In this document: piece after piece, positions 1-7,841 of the stretch
How positions within the stretch are numbered: position 1 is the first letter of the stretch
How the letters are laid out: each line of letters starts with the position of its first letter
Source of the DNA: DAOPZC01 sp035353175
GTDB taxonomy: Bacteria > Verrucomicrobiota > Kiritimatiellia > RFP12 > UBA1067
Length of the DNA: 25,230 nucleotides
NCBI GenBank assembly: GCA_035353175.1
Contig: DAOPZC010000065.1
Location: 1-25,230, forward strand
Direction: 5' to 3'
Notes under the pieces: model-generated
What the model saw: the letters and a program-made list of their open reading frames with translations, nothing else
The model's database searches: none
What the model was told of the DNA's origin: nothing
Translations under genes and position numbers: made by a program

Positions 1-54
1 GTCGCGCTCCCCGAACCTTTTCTGTTTCGGTGTCATGAATTGTGAGGCAACGCG
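1..54 (+). repeat. Left copy of a 54-bp perfect inverted terminal repeat
   Basis: Bases 1-54 equal the reverse complement of 25177-25230 without mismatch; the match stops abruptly after ...GCAACGCG. No other copy is visible inside the window. Frame 1 of this copy reads VALPEPFLFRCHEL followed by a stop at 43-45, so it could be the tail of a repeated gene such as a transposase, but this is too short to assign. An assembly that broke at a multi-copy repeat is the simplest explanation. Confidence 0.9.
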
Positions 55-81
55 CAGGGCGGTTCCCGAAGAAAAGGAGAG

Positions 82-110
82 TTGCTAAAAGGGGGCCGGG
101 CGTGTAAAAT
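82..110 (+). promoter_or_regulatory. Candidate sigma-70 promoter for glgP (and perhaps the atp operon)
   Basis: TTGCTA (82-87, 4 of 6 consensus) and TAAAAT (105-110, 5 of 6) are separated by exactly 17 nt. The predicted start lies near 117, giving a leader of about 70 nt before the phosphorylase start at 188. It is the only good promoter-like pair I see between the left end and atpD. Confidence 0.6.
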
Positions 111-187
111 TAACCCCGTCAAAAGGGATGTATCTTTAGGGTGATGCGTTGCGATGGCCCATCGGGGCTCAGCTATGGGAGCATGCC

Positions 188-1885
188 ATGCCTGCTGAGA
201 AATCGATCGCGTATTTTTCGATGGAAATCGCGTTGGCTCCTGACCTGCCGACCTACAGCGGCGGTTTGGGCATGTTGGCGGGCGACACGATCCGCGCCGC
301 CGCCGACCGCGCCATGTCGATGGTGGCGGTCACCCTGCTCTACCGCAAGGGCTATTTTTTTCAGCAGCTCGATTCCCGCGGCGGGCAGATCGAGCAGCCG
401 GTGGAGTGGGTCGTGGACGACTTTCTCAAGGAGCTTCCGCAGCGGGTCGCCGTCACGATCGAGACGCGCGCGGTGTATGTCCGGGCATGGCAATATGACG
501 TGACGGGCACGGACGGCGGCTTTGTGCCGGTTTATCTGCTGGACACCGATCTGCCCGAAAACAGCGAGTGGGATCGGCATCTGACGGATTATCTCTACGG
601 CGGCGACGCCTGGCTGCGGCTGTGCCAGGAGATTGTGCTGGGGATCGGCGGCGTGCGGATCCTGCGTGCGCTGGGGCACCGGCAGCTTCAGCGGTTCCAC
701 ATGAACGAGGGGCACGCCGGTCTCCTGACGCTGGAGCTGCTGCACGAGCAGGCTGAGAAGGCGGGTCGCGCCACATTCAACCAAGACGATGTCGAGGCGG
801 TCCGCCGCCTCTGCGTCTTCACGACACATACGCCGGTGCCGGCGGGGCACGACAAGTTCTCGCTGGAGTACCTCCGCAGGGCGCTCAATGTCGCCGAACT
901 GGAAACGATGAAGCCGGTGCTCTGCTGCGAGGGGCTCTTGAACATGACCTATCTCGCGCTCAACCTCAGCCATTACGTGAACGGCGTCGCCAAGAAGCAT
1001 GCCGAAGTCTCGCAGCAGATGTTCGGCCAGTACCAGATCGACGCTGTGACCAACGGCGTGCACCCGGCCACGTGGGCCAGTCCGCCCTTTCAGGCGCTGT
1101 TTGACCGCCACATCCCCGGTTGGCGCAGCGACAGCTTCATGTTGCGTTACGCGTTGAGCATTCCGCCGCTGGAGGTCTGGGACGCGCATCAGCTTTCGAA
1201 GCGGCGGCTCATCGAACACGTCAACAAACTGACCAACGCGGGCTTGGACGCCAATGATTTCACGATCGGCTTCGCACGACGCGTGGCGACCTACAAGCGG
1301 GCCGACCTGATCTTTTATGACGTGGGCCGGCTGAAGGCCATCGCCGGCAAGGCGGGGCCGTTTCAAATCATTTTCGCCGGCAAGGCCCATCCGCAAGACG
1401 ACAAGGGCAAAGAGTTGATCAAACGCATTTTTCAGGCCCGCGACGCCTTGCGCGGCAGCGTCAAGGTCGCGTATCTGCCGAACTACGACTGGGATCAGGC
1501 CCGACTGCTGGTTGCGGGATCGGACGTGTGGCTCAATACGCCGCAGCCGCCGATGGAGGCGTCGGGGACGAGCGGCATGAAGGCCGCCGTCAACGGTGTG
1601 CCCAGTCTCAGCGTGCTGGACGGCTGGTGGATGGAGGGCTACATCGAAGACACGACCGGCTGGGCCATCGGCGAACCCTGCGGACTCCCTCCAGTCGGCC
1701 TCGACCGATGCGAATGCGACACCCGTTCGCTCTACGATAAGCTTGAGCATGTCATCATCCCTTCATTTTACAAAAATCGCGGGCATTATCTTGACATCAT
1801 GCGCCATGCGATCGCCTTGAACGGCTCGTTCTTCAACACCCACCGGATGCTGTTGCAGTACGTCCTGAAAGCCTATTTCGAGTGA
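188..1885 (+). CDS. glgP: Alpha-glucan (glycogen/maltodextrin) phosphorylase, short GT35 form
   Basis: A PLP-dependent cytoplasmic enzyme that releases glucose-1-phosphate from the non-reducing end of alpha-1,4-glucans using phosphate. The 565-residue product has the GT35 hallmarks: FSMEIAL and YSGGLGMLAGD near the N-terminus, HMNEGHAG, TTHTPVPAGHD, TNGVHPATW, RRVATYKRADL, and the PLP site GTSGMKAAVNG with the Schiff-base lysine at about residue 465. The length fits the short phosphorylases of many bacteria, not the ~800-residue animal or E. coli enzymes. An in-frame ATG exists at 149, but I chose 188 because GGGAG (177-181) lies 6 nt upstream and family homology begins at once with MPAEKSIAYFSME. 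It ends 26 nt before atpD with no terminator, so read-through into the ATPase operon is likely. Specificity (glycogen or maltodextrin) cannot be told from sequence. Confidence 0.95.
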   Translation: MPAEKSIAYFSMEIALAPDLPTYSGGLGMLAGDTIRAAADRAMSMVAVTLLYRKGYFFQQLDSRGGQIEQPVEWVVDDFLKELPQRVAVTIETRAVYVRAWQYDVTGTDGGFVPVYLLDTDLPENSEWDRHLTDYLYGGDAWLRLCQEIVLGIGGVRILRALGHRQLQRFHMNEGHAGLLTLELLHEQAEKAGRATFNQDDVEAVRRLCVFTTHTPVPAGHDKFSLEYLRRALNVAELETMKPVLCCEGLLNMTYLALNLSHYVNGVAKKHAEVSQQMFGQYQIDAVTNGVHPATWASPPFQALFDRHIPGWRSDSFMLRYALSIPPLEVWDAHQLSKRRLIEHVNKLTNAGLDANDFTIGFARRVATYKRADLIFYDVGRLKAIAGKAGPFQIIFAGKAHPQDDKGKELIKRIFQARDALRGSVKVAYLPNYDWDQARLLVAGSDVWLNTPQPPMEASGTSGMKAAVNGVPSLSVLDGWWMEGYIEDTTGWAIGEPCGLPPVGLDRCECDTRSLYDKLEHVIIPSFYKNRGHYLDIMRHAIALNGSFFNTHRMLLQYVLKAYFE

Positions 1886-1911
1886 AACCCTGAATCGGTC
1901 CTCTTCGCGGA

Positions 1912-3372
1912 ATGAAAGCATCTTGCTCAGATCGCCAACGGCAGACGCCGGACGACGGCCACGCGACTGCGACTGCGGGCGTGGTCGTCGCGGTGCGCGG
2001 CAGCGTCGTGGATATGCGTTTCGATGCGCTGCTGCCGAGTATCTATTCGGTGTTGCGCGCGGGAGATGGCGGACGGATCATCATCGAAGTGCTGGAGCAG
2101 CGCGACGTGCGCCACGTGCGGGGAATCGCGCTGACGCCGACGCAGGGGCTCGCGCGCGGCATGACGGTGGAGGCGACGGGAGGGACGCTTCAGGCCCCCG
2201 TGGGCAACGGGGTCCTTTCGCGGATGTTCGATGTGTTCGGCAATGCCATCGACCGCCTTCCGCCGCCCGTGGACGTCCAGTGGCGTTCCGTGCACCGGGA
2301 GCCGCCGCCGCTGGCGCGGCGTTCCACCCGGTCTGAGATCTTTGAAACGGGCATTAAGATCATCGACGTGCTGGTGCCGCTGGAACGCGGGGGTAAGGCG
2401 GGACTTTTCGGGGGGGCGGGCGTCGGCAAGACCGTGCTGCTCACCGAGATGATCCACAACATGATCGGGCACCACGGGGGCGTCAGCGTCTTCTGCGGCA
2501 TCGGCGAGCGCTGTCGCGAGGGCGAGGAGCTGTACCGCGAGATGAAGGCGGCCGGCGTGTTGCCGAACATGGTGATGGTCTTCGGCCAGATGGACGAGCC
2601 GCCGGGAAGCCGCTTCCGCGTGGGGCACACCGCCCTGACGATGGCCGAGTATTTCCGGGACGACGAGCGTCGCGACGTGCTGCTGCTGATCGACAACATC
2701 TACCGCTTCATTCAGGCCGGGATGGAGGTGTCGGGGCTGATGGGGCAGATGCCGTCGCGCTTGGGTTACCAGCCGACGATGGGCACCGAGCTGTCGGGGC
2801 TGGAGGAACGCATCGCCAACACCGATGCGGGCGCCATCACCTCCATCCAGGCCGTGTATGTGCCGGCGGACGATTTCACCGACCCGGCGGCGGTGCACAC
2901 GTTCTCCCACCTTTCCGCCTCCATCGTGCTCTCGCGCAAGCGGGCGGGCGCGGGATTTTTTCCTGCCGTCGATCCGCTGCAGTCCAGCTCCAAGATGGCG
3001 ACGCCGGGAATCGTCGGCGAACGGCACTACGGCCTGGCGCAGGAGATCCGGAGGACGCTCGCGCAGTATGCGGAGCTCAAGGACATCATCGCCATGCTCG
3101 GGTTGGAACAACTCGCGCCTGAAGACCGCAAGCTGGTCGCCCGCGCCCGCCGGCTGGAACGATTCCTCACCCAGCCGTTTTTTGCCACCGAACAGTTCAC
3201 CAGCCTCAAGGGCAAGCTCGTCAGCCTCGAGGATGCGTTGGACGGGTGCGAGCGGATCTTGCGCGATGAGTACAAGGATTTCCCCGAGAGCGCGCTTTAC
3301 ATGATCGGGCCGATCGGCGAGGCCGAGGAGAAAATGAAGGGCGCCCGGACGGCGGCCGACAGCCGGCGCTGA
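1912..3372 (+). CDS. atpD: N-type ATPase F1 beta subunit
   Basis: Catalytic nucleotide-binding subunit of the F1 headpiece. The 486-residue protein has the beta-barrel N-terminus (VVVAVRGSVVDMRF), Walker A GGAGVGKT at 167-174, the catalytic glutamate region GERCREGEE (E199) and Walker B LLLID at 257-261, followed by NIYRF where usual F-type beta subunits have NIFRF. The region of the DELSEED loop reads LEQLAPEDR (about 398-406), less acidic than in classical beta subunits. It is the first gene of an atpDCQRBEFAG cluster, the order that defines N-ATPases (Dibrova and co-workers); classical operons place beta after gamma. The start at 1912 has only a weak ribosome site and a 22-residue polar extension before the barrel, so an alternative non-ATG start slightly downstream is possible. 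Confidence 0.96.
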   Translation: MKASCSDRQRQTPDDGHATATAGVVVAVRGSVVDMRFDALLPSIYSVLRAGDGGRIIIEVLEQRDVRHVRGIALTPTQGLARGMTVEATGGTLQAPVGNGVLSRMFDVFGNAIDRLPPPVDVQWRSVHREPPPLARRSTRSEIFETGIKIIDVLVPLERGGKAGLFGGAGVGKTVLLTEMIHNMIGHHGGVSVFCGIGERCREGEELYREMKAAGVLPNMVMVFGQMDEPPGSRFRVGHTALTMAEYFRDDERRDVLLLIDNIYRFIQAGMEVSGLMGQMPSRLGYQPTMGTELSGLEERIANTDAGAITSIQAVYVPADDFTDPAAVHTFSHLSASIVLSRKRAGAGFFPAVDPLQSSSKMATPGIVGERHYGLAQEIRRTLAQYAELKDIIAMLGLEQLAPEDRKLVARARRLERFLTQPFFATEQFTSLKGKLVSLEDALDGCERILRDEYKDFPESALYMIGPIGEAEEKMKGARTAADSRR

Positions 3373-3388
3373 ATCTTACGGAGATCGT

Positions 3389-3793
3389 ATGGCGACAACG
3401 CTGATGAGCCTGAGAATTCTCTTGCCGTTTCAGGTCTTCGCCGAGAAGACCGGCGTGGCACGTATCGTTGCGGAGACCCGAGAGGGGGCGTTCGGCCTCC
3501 TGCCCAACCGCCTCGATTGCGCGGCGGCGCTCGTGCCTGGAATTCTGGTTTACGAGACTGAAGCGGACGGGGAAGTGTTGGTGGCCGTGGACGAAGGCGT
3601 GCTGGTCAAGGCCGGCCCAGACGTGCTGGTGTCTGTGCGTCAGGCGATCGGCGGAACGGACCTCCGCTCCCTGCAGGAGGCTGTCGAACGGGAATTTCTG
3701 ACGCGGGACGAGCATGAGCAGAACCTGTTCGCAGTCATGACGAAACTGGAAACCGGCGTGCTGCGCCGTTTTGTGAATCTCCAACATGGCTGA
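3389..3793 (+). CDS. atpC: N-type ATPase F1 epsilon subunit
   Basis: Central-stalk subunit, 134 residues. The N-terminal beta-sandwich is recognisable (LRILLPFQVF, GAFGLLPNRLDCAAALVPGI), followed by a helical C-terminal region (DLRSLQEAVEREF onward) that in the family can modulate ATP hydrolysis. GGAG at 3380-3383 precedes the ATG by 5 nt. It lies 16 nt after atpD and its end overlaps atpQ by 8 nt, indicating translational coupling. In N-type operons atpC directly follows atpD, as here. Confidence 0.93.
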   Translation: MATTLMSLRILLPFQVFAEKTGVARIVAETREGAFGLLPNRLDCAAALVPGILVYETEADGEVLVAVDEGVLVKAGPDVLVSVRQAIGGTDLRSLQEAVEREFLTRDEHEQNLFAVMTKLETGVLRRFVNLQHG

Positions 3794-4142
3794 CAATCTG
3801 AAAAAAACGGTCAAGATCGAGCCGACTTTTGCCCAGCAGGTCGGCGCGAAGGCGGAGCGCAAGCTGAAGGCCCGGCAGCACCCTTCAAAGAGCGTGTGGT
3901 TCGGCTTGGGCACGATGGGGTTGATCGGCTGGTCGGTCGTGGTGCCCACGCTGCTCGGAACCGCGCTCGGCCTCTGGCTGGACAAGCGCCATGTGGGCGG
4001 GCGCTCCTGGACGCTCGCGCTGTTGGCCGCCGGCCTTACGGCGGGCTGCCTGAACGCGTGGCATTGGATCGACAAAGAAGATAAGGCGATGCGCGAGGAG
4101 GATGAGGACGAAGCGGATGACGCGGAGGAGAATGATGTCTGA
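3786..4142 (+). CDS. atpQ: N-type ATPase accessory membrane protein AtpQ (AtpI-like)
   Basis: Small membrane protein of 118 residues with two predicted transmembrane helices (about 43-64 and 75-92), a basic N-terminus and a strongly acidic tail (KEDKAMREEDEDEADDAEE). AtpI-like proteins are thought to help c-ring assembly or Mg2+ handling; the role of AtpQ itself is inferred from position and fold. Assignment rests on the two-helix pattern with GTALGLWLDKR, resembling the AtpI/AtpZ family, and on its place between atpC and atpR. It overlaps atpC by 8 nt and atpR by 8 nt. Confidence 0.85.
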   Translation: MADNLKKTVKIEPTFAQQVGAKAERKLKARQHPSKSVWFGLGTMGLIGWSVVVPTLLGTALGLWLDKRHVGGRSWTLALLAAGLTAGCLNAWHWIDKEDKAMREEDEDEADDAEENDV

Positions 4143-4434
4143 GACATGGATGTTGGCGCTGGCGGGCGCGGCGGGCGGCGGGCTCGGGGCGGTATTTTTC
4201 GGCGGGTTGTGGTGGACGGTCCGAAAAGCGGCCGCTTCCAAGCGCGCGCCGCTGTGGTTTGTCGTCAGTCTCGCGCTGCGGACTGGAATCGTCCTGGCGG
4301 GCTTTTATGCGGTTGCCGGCGGACGTTGGGAGCGGCTGCTCCTCTGCCTGTCCGGTTTCGTGGCGTCGCGTCTCGTCGTGATCCGGCTGACGCGGGACGC
4401 GGGGAAGGCGGCGTGTTTGACTCCGGAGGCCTGA
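4135..4434 (+). CDS. atpR: N-type ATPase accessory membrane protein AtpR
   Basis: About 99 residues with three hydrophobic segments (about 4-22, 37-54 and 58-78). It occupies the atpR slot that is specific to N-type operons, and has the arginine-containing second helix (SLALRTGIVLAGF) expected of AtpR, which has been proposed to interact with the acidic c subunit. The start is ambiguous: ATGs stand at 4132 and 4135, in tandem. I prefer 4135 because GGAGGAG at 4124-4130 is then 4 nt upstream. A longer frame opens at 4102 but would add a highly charged extension lying wholly inside atpQ. It is separated from atpB by one base. Confidence 0.82.
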   Translation: MSETWMLALAGAAGGGLGAVFFGGLWWTVRKAAASKRAPLWFVVSLALRTGIVLAGFYAVAGGRWERLLLCLSGFVASRLVVIRLTRDAGKAACLTPEA

Positions 4435-4435
4435 T

Positions 4436-5131
4436 ATGCACTTGAGCCCCGACGAAATCATCTTTTGGCAGCGCGGCGTTTTCAAGCTCAACGCCACGAT
4501 TGTTTTCACGTGGGGGCTGATGGCCCTTCTGGCCGTCGGCTCGAAACTGATTACGCGGCGGCTGTCCACGGGCATGGAGCGCACCCGCTGGCAGAACTTT
4601 CTGGAAATCGTCGTCACCCTGATCGTGAAGCAGATCAAAGACGTGGGCCTGAGCCATCCGCGGCTTTATCTCTCTTTTCTCGGAACGCTCTTTCTGTTTG
4701 TCGCTTCGGCAAGCCTGTGCACCGTTTTCCCCCTCTACAAGCCGCCGACGGGGTCGCTCTCGACGACCGCGGCGCTCGCGCTCTGCGTGTTCGTGGCCGT
4801 GCCGCTTTTCGGCCTCCGCAGGCAGGGCTTTCTCAGGTACCTCGCGACCTACATGGAGCCGACGTTCATCATGCTCCCGTTCAACCTCATCAGCGAGGCC
4901 TCCCGCACGCTGGCGCTGGCCATCCGACTCTTCGGCAACATGATGAGCGGAGAGATGATCATCGGCATTCTGCTGACCATCACGCCGTTCATCTTCCCGA
5001 TCGTCATGACGGTGCTGGGCTTGCTCACCGGCATGGTGCAGGCCTACATTTTCAGTATCTTGGCCGCAGTGTACATCGCGGCCGCCACTCAAATTCACCA
5101 TCCCAAGCGCAACCTTGTGCCTCACACTTGA
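4436..5131 (+). CDS. atpB: N-type ATPase Fo a subunit
   Basis: Stator ion-channel subunit, 231 residues and polytopic. The essential channel arginine is R164 in AIRLFGNMMSGEM, equivalent to E. coli aR210; the conserved glutamine in the last helix is Q203 in GMVQAYIFSILAAVYI. The N-terminus has the SPDEIIFWQRG segment facing the membrane surface. GGAGG at 4425-4429 precedes the ATG by 6 nt. It is shorter than E. coli AtpB, as is normal for N-type a subunits. It is followed by a 29-nt spacer with a strong ribosome site for atpE. Confidence 0.95.
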   Translation: MHLSPDEIIFWQRGVFKLNATIVFTWGLMALLAVGSKLITRRLSTGMERTRWQNFLEIVVTLIVKQIKDVGLSHPRLYLSFLGTLFLFVASASLCTVFPLYKPPTGSLSTTAALALCVFVAVPLFGLRRQGFLRYLATYMEPTFIMLPFNLISEASRTLALAIRLFGNMMSGEMIIGILLTITPFIFPIVMTVLGLLTGMVQAYIFSILAAVYIAAATQIHHPKRNLVPHT

Positions 5132-5160
5132 ACCCCAACGTACTCAACCAAGGAGATATC

Positions 5161-5442
5161 ATGGACAGCATGACCACCATTGCAGTCGTCTCAATCGTTC
5201 TCGCCGGATGCACCACCGCTTTCGGGTCAATCGCGCCGGCGATGGGAGAAGGAAAGGCGGTCGCGACGGCGCTGACCTCGCTGGCGCAGCAGCCCGATGC
5301 CTCCGCCACGATCACCCGGACGCTGTTTGTCGGGCTGGCGATGATCGAGTCGGTCGCCATCTACTGTTTCGTGATCTCGATGATCCTCCTTTTCGCCAAC
5401 CCGTTCTGGCACCATGTCATCGCCCAAACCGCAGGGAAGTAA
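5161..5442 (+). CDS. atpE: N-type ATPase Fo c subunit with two-carboxylate ion site
   Basis: Rotor-ring subunit, 93 residues, a two-helix hairpin. Helix 1 ends with SIAPAMGEGKAVATA and helix 2 has VGLAMIESVAIYCF. The ion-binding carboxylate is E63; a second glutamate, E30, stands at the position of Q32 in the Ilyobacter Na+ ring, and S64 follows E63 as in Na+-binding rings. This is the two-carboxylate pattern typical of N-type c subunits. The AAGGAGATATC ribosome site (5150-5160) before ATG 5161 is the strongest in the operon, in line with the many copies of c needed. The reading frame is open upstream into atpB, but only the ATG at 5161 gives a c subunit. Confidence 0.96.
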   Translation: MDSMTTIAVVSIVLAGCTTAFGSIAPAMGEGKAVATALTSLAQQPDASATITRTLFVGLAMIESVAIYCFVISMILLFANPFWHHVIAQTAGK

Positions 5443-5445
5443 ACC

Positions 5446-6267
5446 ATGCTGATCGATTGGTTCACCGTCGGTGCGCAAACGCTCAACTTCCTCATCCTGG
5501 TGTGGTTGATGCAGCGTTTCCTATACAGGCCCGTTCTCCGCGCCATCGATGCGCGTGAGCGGCGGATCGCGCAGGGGCTCGCCGAAGCCGACCAGAAGAA
5601 AGCCGAGGCTCAGAAGGAGCGCGAGGAATTCCGCAGCAAAAACGAAGCGTTCGAACGGCAGCGCGCCGCGCTGCTGGGCCAGATGGCCAAAGACGTGGAG
5701 GCCGAACGCTTGAGCCTTCTCGAAACGGCCCGCAAGGCGGCCGATACGATGAGCGCCAAACGGATGGAGACGCTGCGGAGCGAAGCGCGTGAGCTGCGCC
5801 AGGCCATCGGGCAGCGCGCCCAGCAGGAAGTTTTCGCGATCGCGCGCAAAACGTTGGCGGACCTCGCCGCGACCGGGCTGGAAGAGCGGGTGATCGAGGT
5901 TTTTGTCCGGCAGCTGCGCGCGTCGGGCGACCTGGCGCGGGCTGAGCTGACGACGGCGGCTGCGGCCGGCGCGGACCCCGTGCTCGTGCGTACCGCGTTC
6001 GACTTGCCGGAAGCCCGCCGCGCCGAGCTTAAAGGCGTGTTCGACGAAATGGCCGCCGCCGACGTGCCCGTCCGTTTCGAGACCGCGCCCGACTTGGTCA
6101 GCGGCATCGACCTTGTCGCGAACGGGCGGAAGATCTCCTGGAATATCGCGGCTTATCTCCAGTCGCTGGAGGTGGGCGTCGGCGAACTTCTGGACGCGCG
6201 GGAGAAGCCGGAGGGCATGGCCGCCCCGAAACCGGAAGAATCCGCTCCCGGGGCTGCGAATACATGA
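5446..6267 (+). CDS. atpF: N-type ATPase b subunit fused to a delta-like domain
   Basis: Peripheral stalk subunit, 273 residues and so far longer than the ~160 of ordinary b subunits. An N-terminal membrane helix (about 6-26) with FLYRPVLRAIDARERRI is followed by a long charged coiled coil (about 33-135). Residues ~179-246 (VLVRTAFDLPEARR ... VSGIDLVANGRKISWNI) resemble the C-terminal domain of F1 delta/OSCP, which fits the absence of a separate atpH in this operon. The tail is Pro/Ala/Glu-rich. It starts 3 nt after atpE and overlaps atpA by ATGA. The b part is clear; the delta-like assignment is by pattern and less certain. Confidence 0.92.
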   Translation: MLIDWFTVGAQTLNFLILVWLMQRFLYRPVLRAIDARERRIAQGLAEADQKKAEAQKEREEFRSKNEAFERQRAALLGQMAKDVEAERLSLLETARKAADTMSAKRMETLRSEARELRQAIGQRAQQEVFAIARKTLADLAATGLEERVIEVFVRQLRASGDLARAELTTAAAAGADPVLVRTAFDLPEARRAELKGVFDEMAAADVPVRFETAPDLVSGIDLVANGRKISWNIAAYLQSLEVGVGELLDAREKPEGMAAPKPEESAPGAANT

Positions 6268-7841
6268 ACAGGACACCTGAAAGCCTGCGGGGCGTTTTCG
6301 AAAGCGCGTTCGAGGAAATACGCCAGGCGCGGGAAACCTTTGCGCCGTCACTGAAGCCGCGTGAAGTCGGCATCGTCAGGAACGTTTCTTCCGGCATCGC
6401 CAAGGTCTCCGGTCTGGCCAACGTCGGGGTTGATGAACTGGTGGCGTTCGCCGGCGGCGTGTTCGGCATCGCGTTCAATGTGGACGAGGATGAAATCGGC
6501 GTTGTGTTGTTGGGCGAACACTGGCACCTGCACGCGGGCGACGAAGTCGTGCGCACGGGGCGGGTCATGGACGTGGCCGTCGGCGACGCGTTGCTGGGCC
6601 GCGTCATAGACCCTCTCGGGCGGCCCCTCGACGGCAAAGGGCCGGTGACGGCCGGTGAACGCCTGCCCGTCGAGCGCGAGGCGCGGCCGATCATGGACCG
6701 CGCGCCCGTCACGGTGCCGCTGCAGACCGGCCTGACCGTGATCGACGCGTTGATTCCCATCGGACGCGGACAGCGGGAGCTGATTCTGGGCGACCGTCAG
6801 ACGGGCAAGACCGCCATCGCGATCGACACCATCTTGAACCAGCGCGGAAAAAACGTGATCTGCATTTATTGCGCCATTGGCCAGCGGGCCTCCGCCGTCG
6901 CCAAGGCGGTCGCCAACCTCCGCGAGAAAGGCGGCCTGCACTATACGGTGGTGATGGTCGCGGAGGGGAACAACGCGCCGGGGCTTGCCTACATCACGCC
7001 GTATGCCGCGACCAGCATCGCGGAATATTTCATGGAGGCGGGGCGCGATGTGCTGATCGTTTACGACACCCTCACGCAACACGCGCGCGCCTACCGCGAG
7101 CTTTCGCTCCTGCTTCGCCGTCCGCCCGGACGCGAGGCTTTTCCCGGCGATATCTTCTATCTCCACTCGCGGCTGCTCGAACGGGCTACCCATCTGCGCG
7201 AAGACCTCGGCGGCGGTTCGCTCACGGCTTTGCCCATCATCGAAACCGATGCGCAGAACATCTCCGCCTACATCCCGACCAACCTGATCTCCATCACGGA
7301 CGGCCAGATCTATCTTTCGCCGACCCTTTTCGATTTGGGTGTGCTGCCCGCAGTGGACGTCGGCAAGTCCGTTTCGCGGGTCGGCGGCAAGGCGCAGCGG
7401 GAGGCTTACCGTGTGGTGACGGGCGACCTCAAACTCGCCTACGCGCAGTTCGAGGAGCTCGAAACGTTTTCCCGGTTCGGCGCGCGCCTCGATGAGGAGA
7501 CGCGAAAGGGCATTGAGCACGGGCGGCGGATCCGCGCCTGCCTCAAGCAGCCGGAATTCTCGCCGATGTCCCTGCCCGAACAGATCGCCGTGCTGCTGGC
7601 GCTGTCCGCCGGCCTCTTCGATTCTGTGCCGATGGACCAGATGGCAGAAGCCAAACGCACGGTTCAGAAGGCGGCGGAGGGCTTTCCCGCAGAGTTGTGC
7701 GCGCGGTTCATGGCCGCCGCGAAATTGGGCGAGGAAGACCGTCAGGCGGTGATCAACACCGTCCGTGCCGCGCTCGCCCGCGCCCGTCCGCGCAGGAACC
7801 CTGCGCCGGCGGACGCGGTCACGCCCGGAGAAAAGGCATGA
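6264..7841 (+). CDS. atpA: N-type ATPase F1 alpha subunit
   Basis: Non-catalytic nucleotide-binding subunit, 525 residues. Walker A GDRQTGKT is at 176-183 and Walker B LIVYD is at about 264-268. The arginine finger that completes the catalytic site of beta is R372 in KSVSRVGGKAQ. The N-terminal part has VGIVRNVSSGIAKVSGL, typical of alpha. The start overlaps the atpF stop in ATGA (6264-6267) and its own stop overlaps atpG in ATGA (7838-7841), so the last three genes are translationally coupled. All key residues are present; nothing suggests decay. Confidence 0.97.
   Translation: MNRTPESLRGVFESAFEEIRQARETFAPSLKPREVGIVRNVSSGIAKVSGLANVGVDELVAFAGGVFGIAFNVDEDEIGVVLLGEHWHLHAGDEVVRTGRVMDVAVGDALLGRVIDPLGRPLDGKGPVTAGERLPVEREARPIMDRAPVTVPLQTGLTVIDALIPIGRGQRELILGDRQTGKTAIAIDTILNQRGKNVICIYCAIGQRASAVAKAVANLREKGGLHYTVVMVAEGNNAPGLAYITPYAATSIAEYFMEAGRDVLIVYDTLTQHARAYRELSLLLRRPPGREAFPGDIFYLHSRLLERATHLREDLGGGSLTALPIIETDAQNISAYIPTNLISITDGQIYLSPTLFDLGVLPAVDVGKSVSRVGGKAQREAYRVVTGDLKLAYAQFEELETFSRFGARLDEETRKGIEHGRRIRACLKQPEFSPMSLPEQIAVLLALSAGLFDSVPMDQMAEAKRTVQKAAEGFPAELCARFMAAAKLGEEDRQAVINTVRAALARARPRRNPAPADAVTPGEKA

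Noticed and set aside
173..1750. Long open frame antisense to glgP
   Set aside because: GC-rich sequence with third-position bias leaves long antisense frames open; the product is rich in Arg/His and resembles no family, while the sense strand has all the GT35 motifs.
1791..1819. TTGACA at 1791 as a promoter for atpD
   Set aside because: No -10-like hexamer stands 16-18 nt downstream (GCCTTG at 17 nt).
4102..4434. Longer atpR start at 4102
   Set aside because: It would add a highly basic extension inside atpQ without a ribosome site; GGAGGAG favours 4135.
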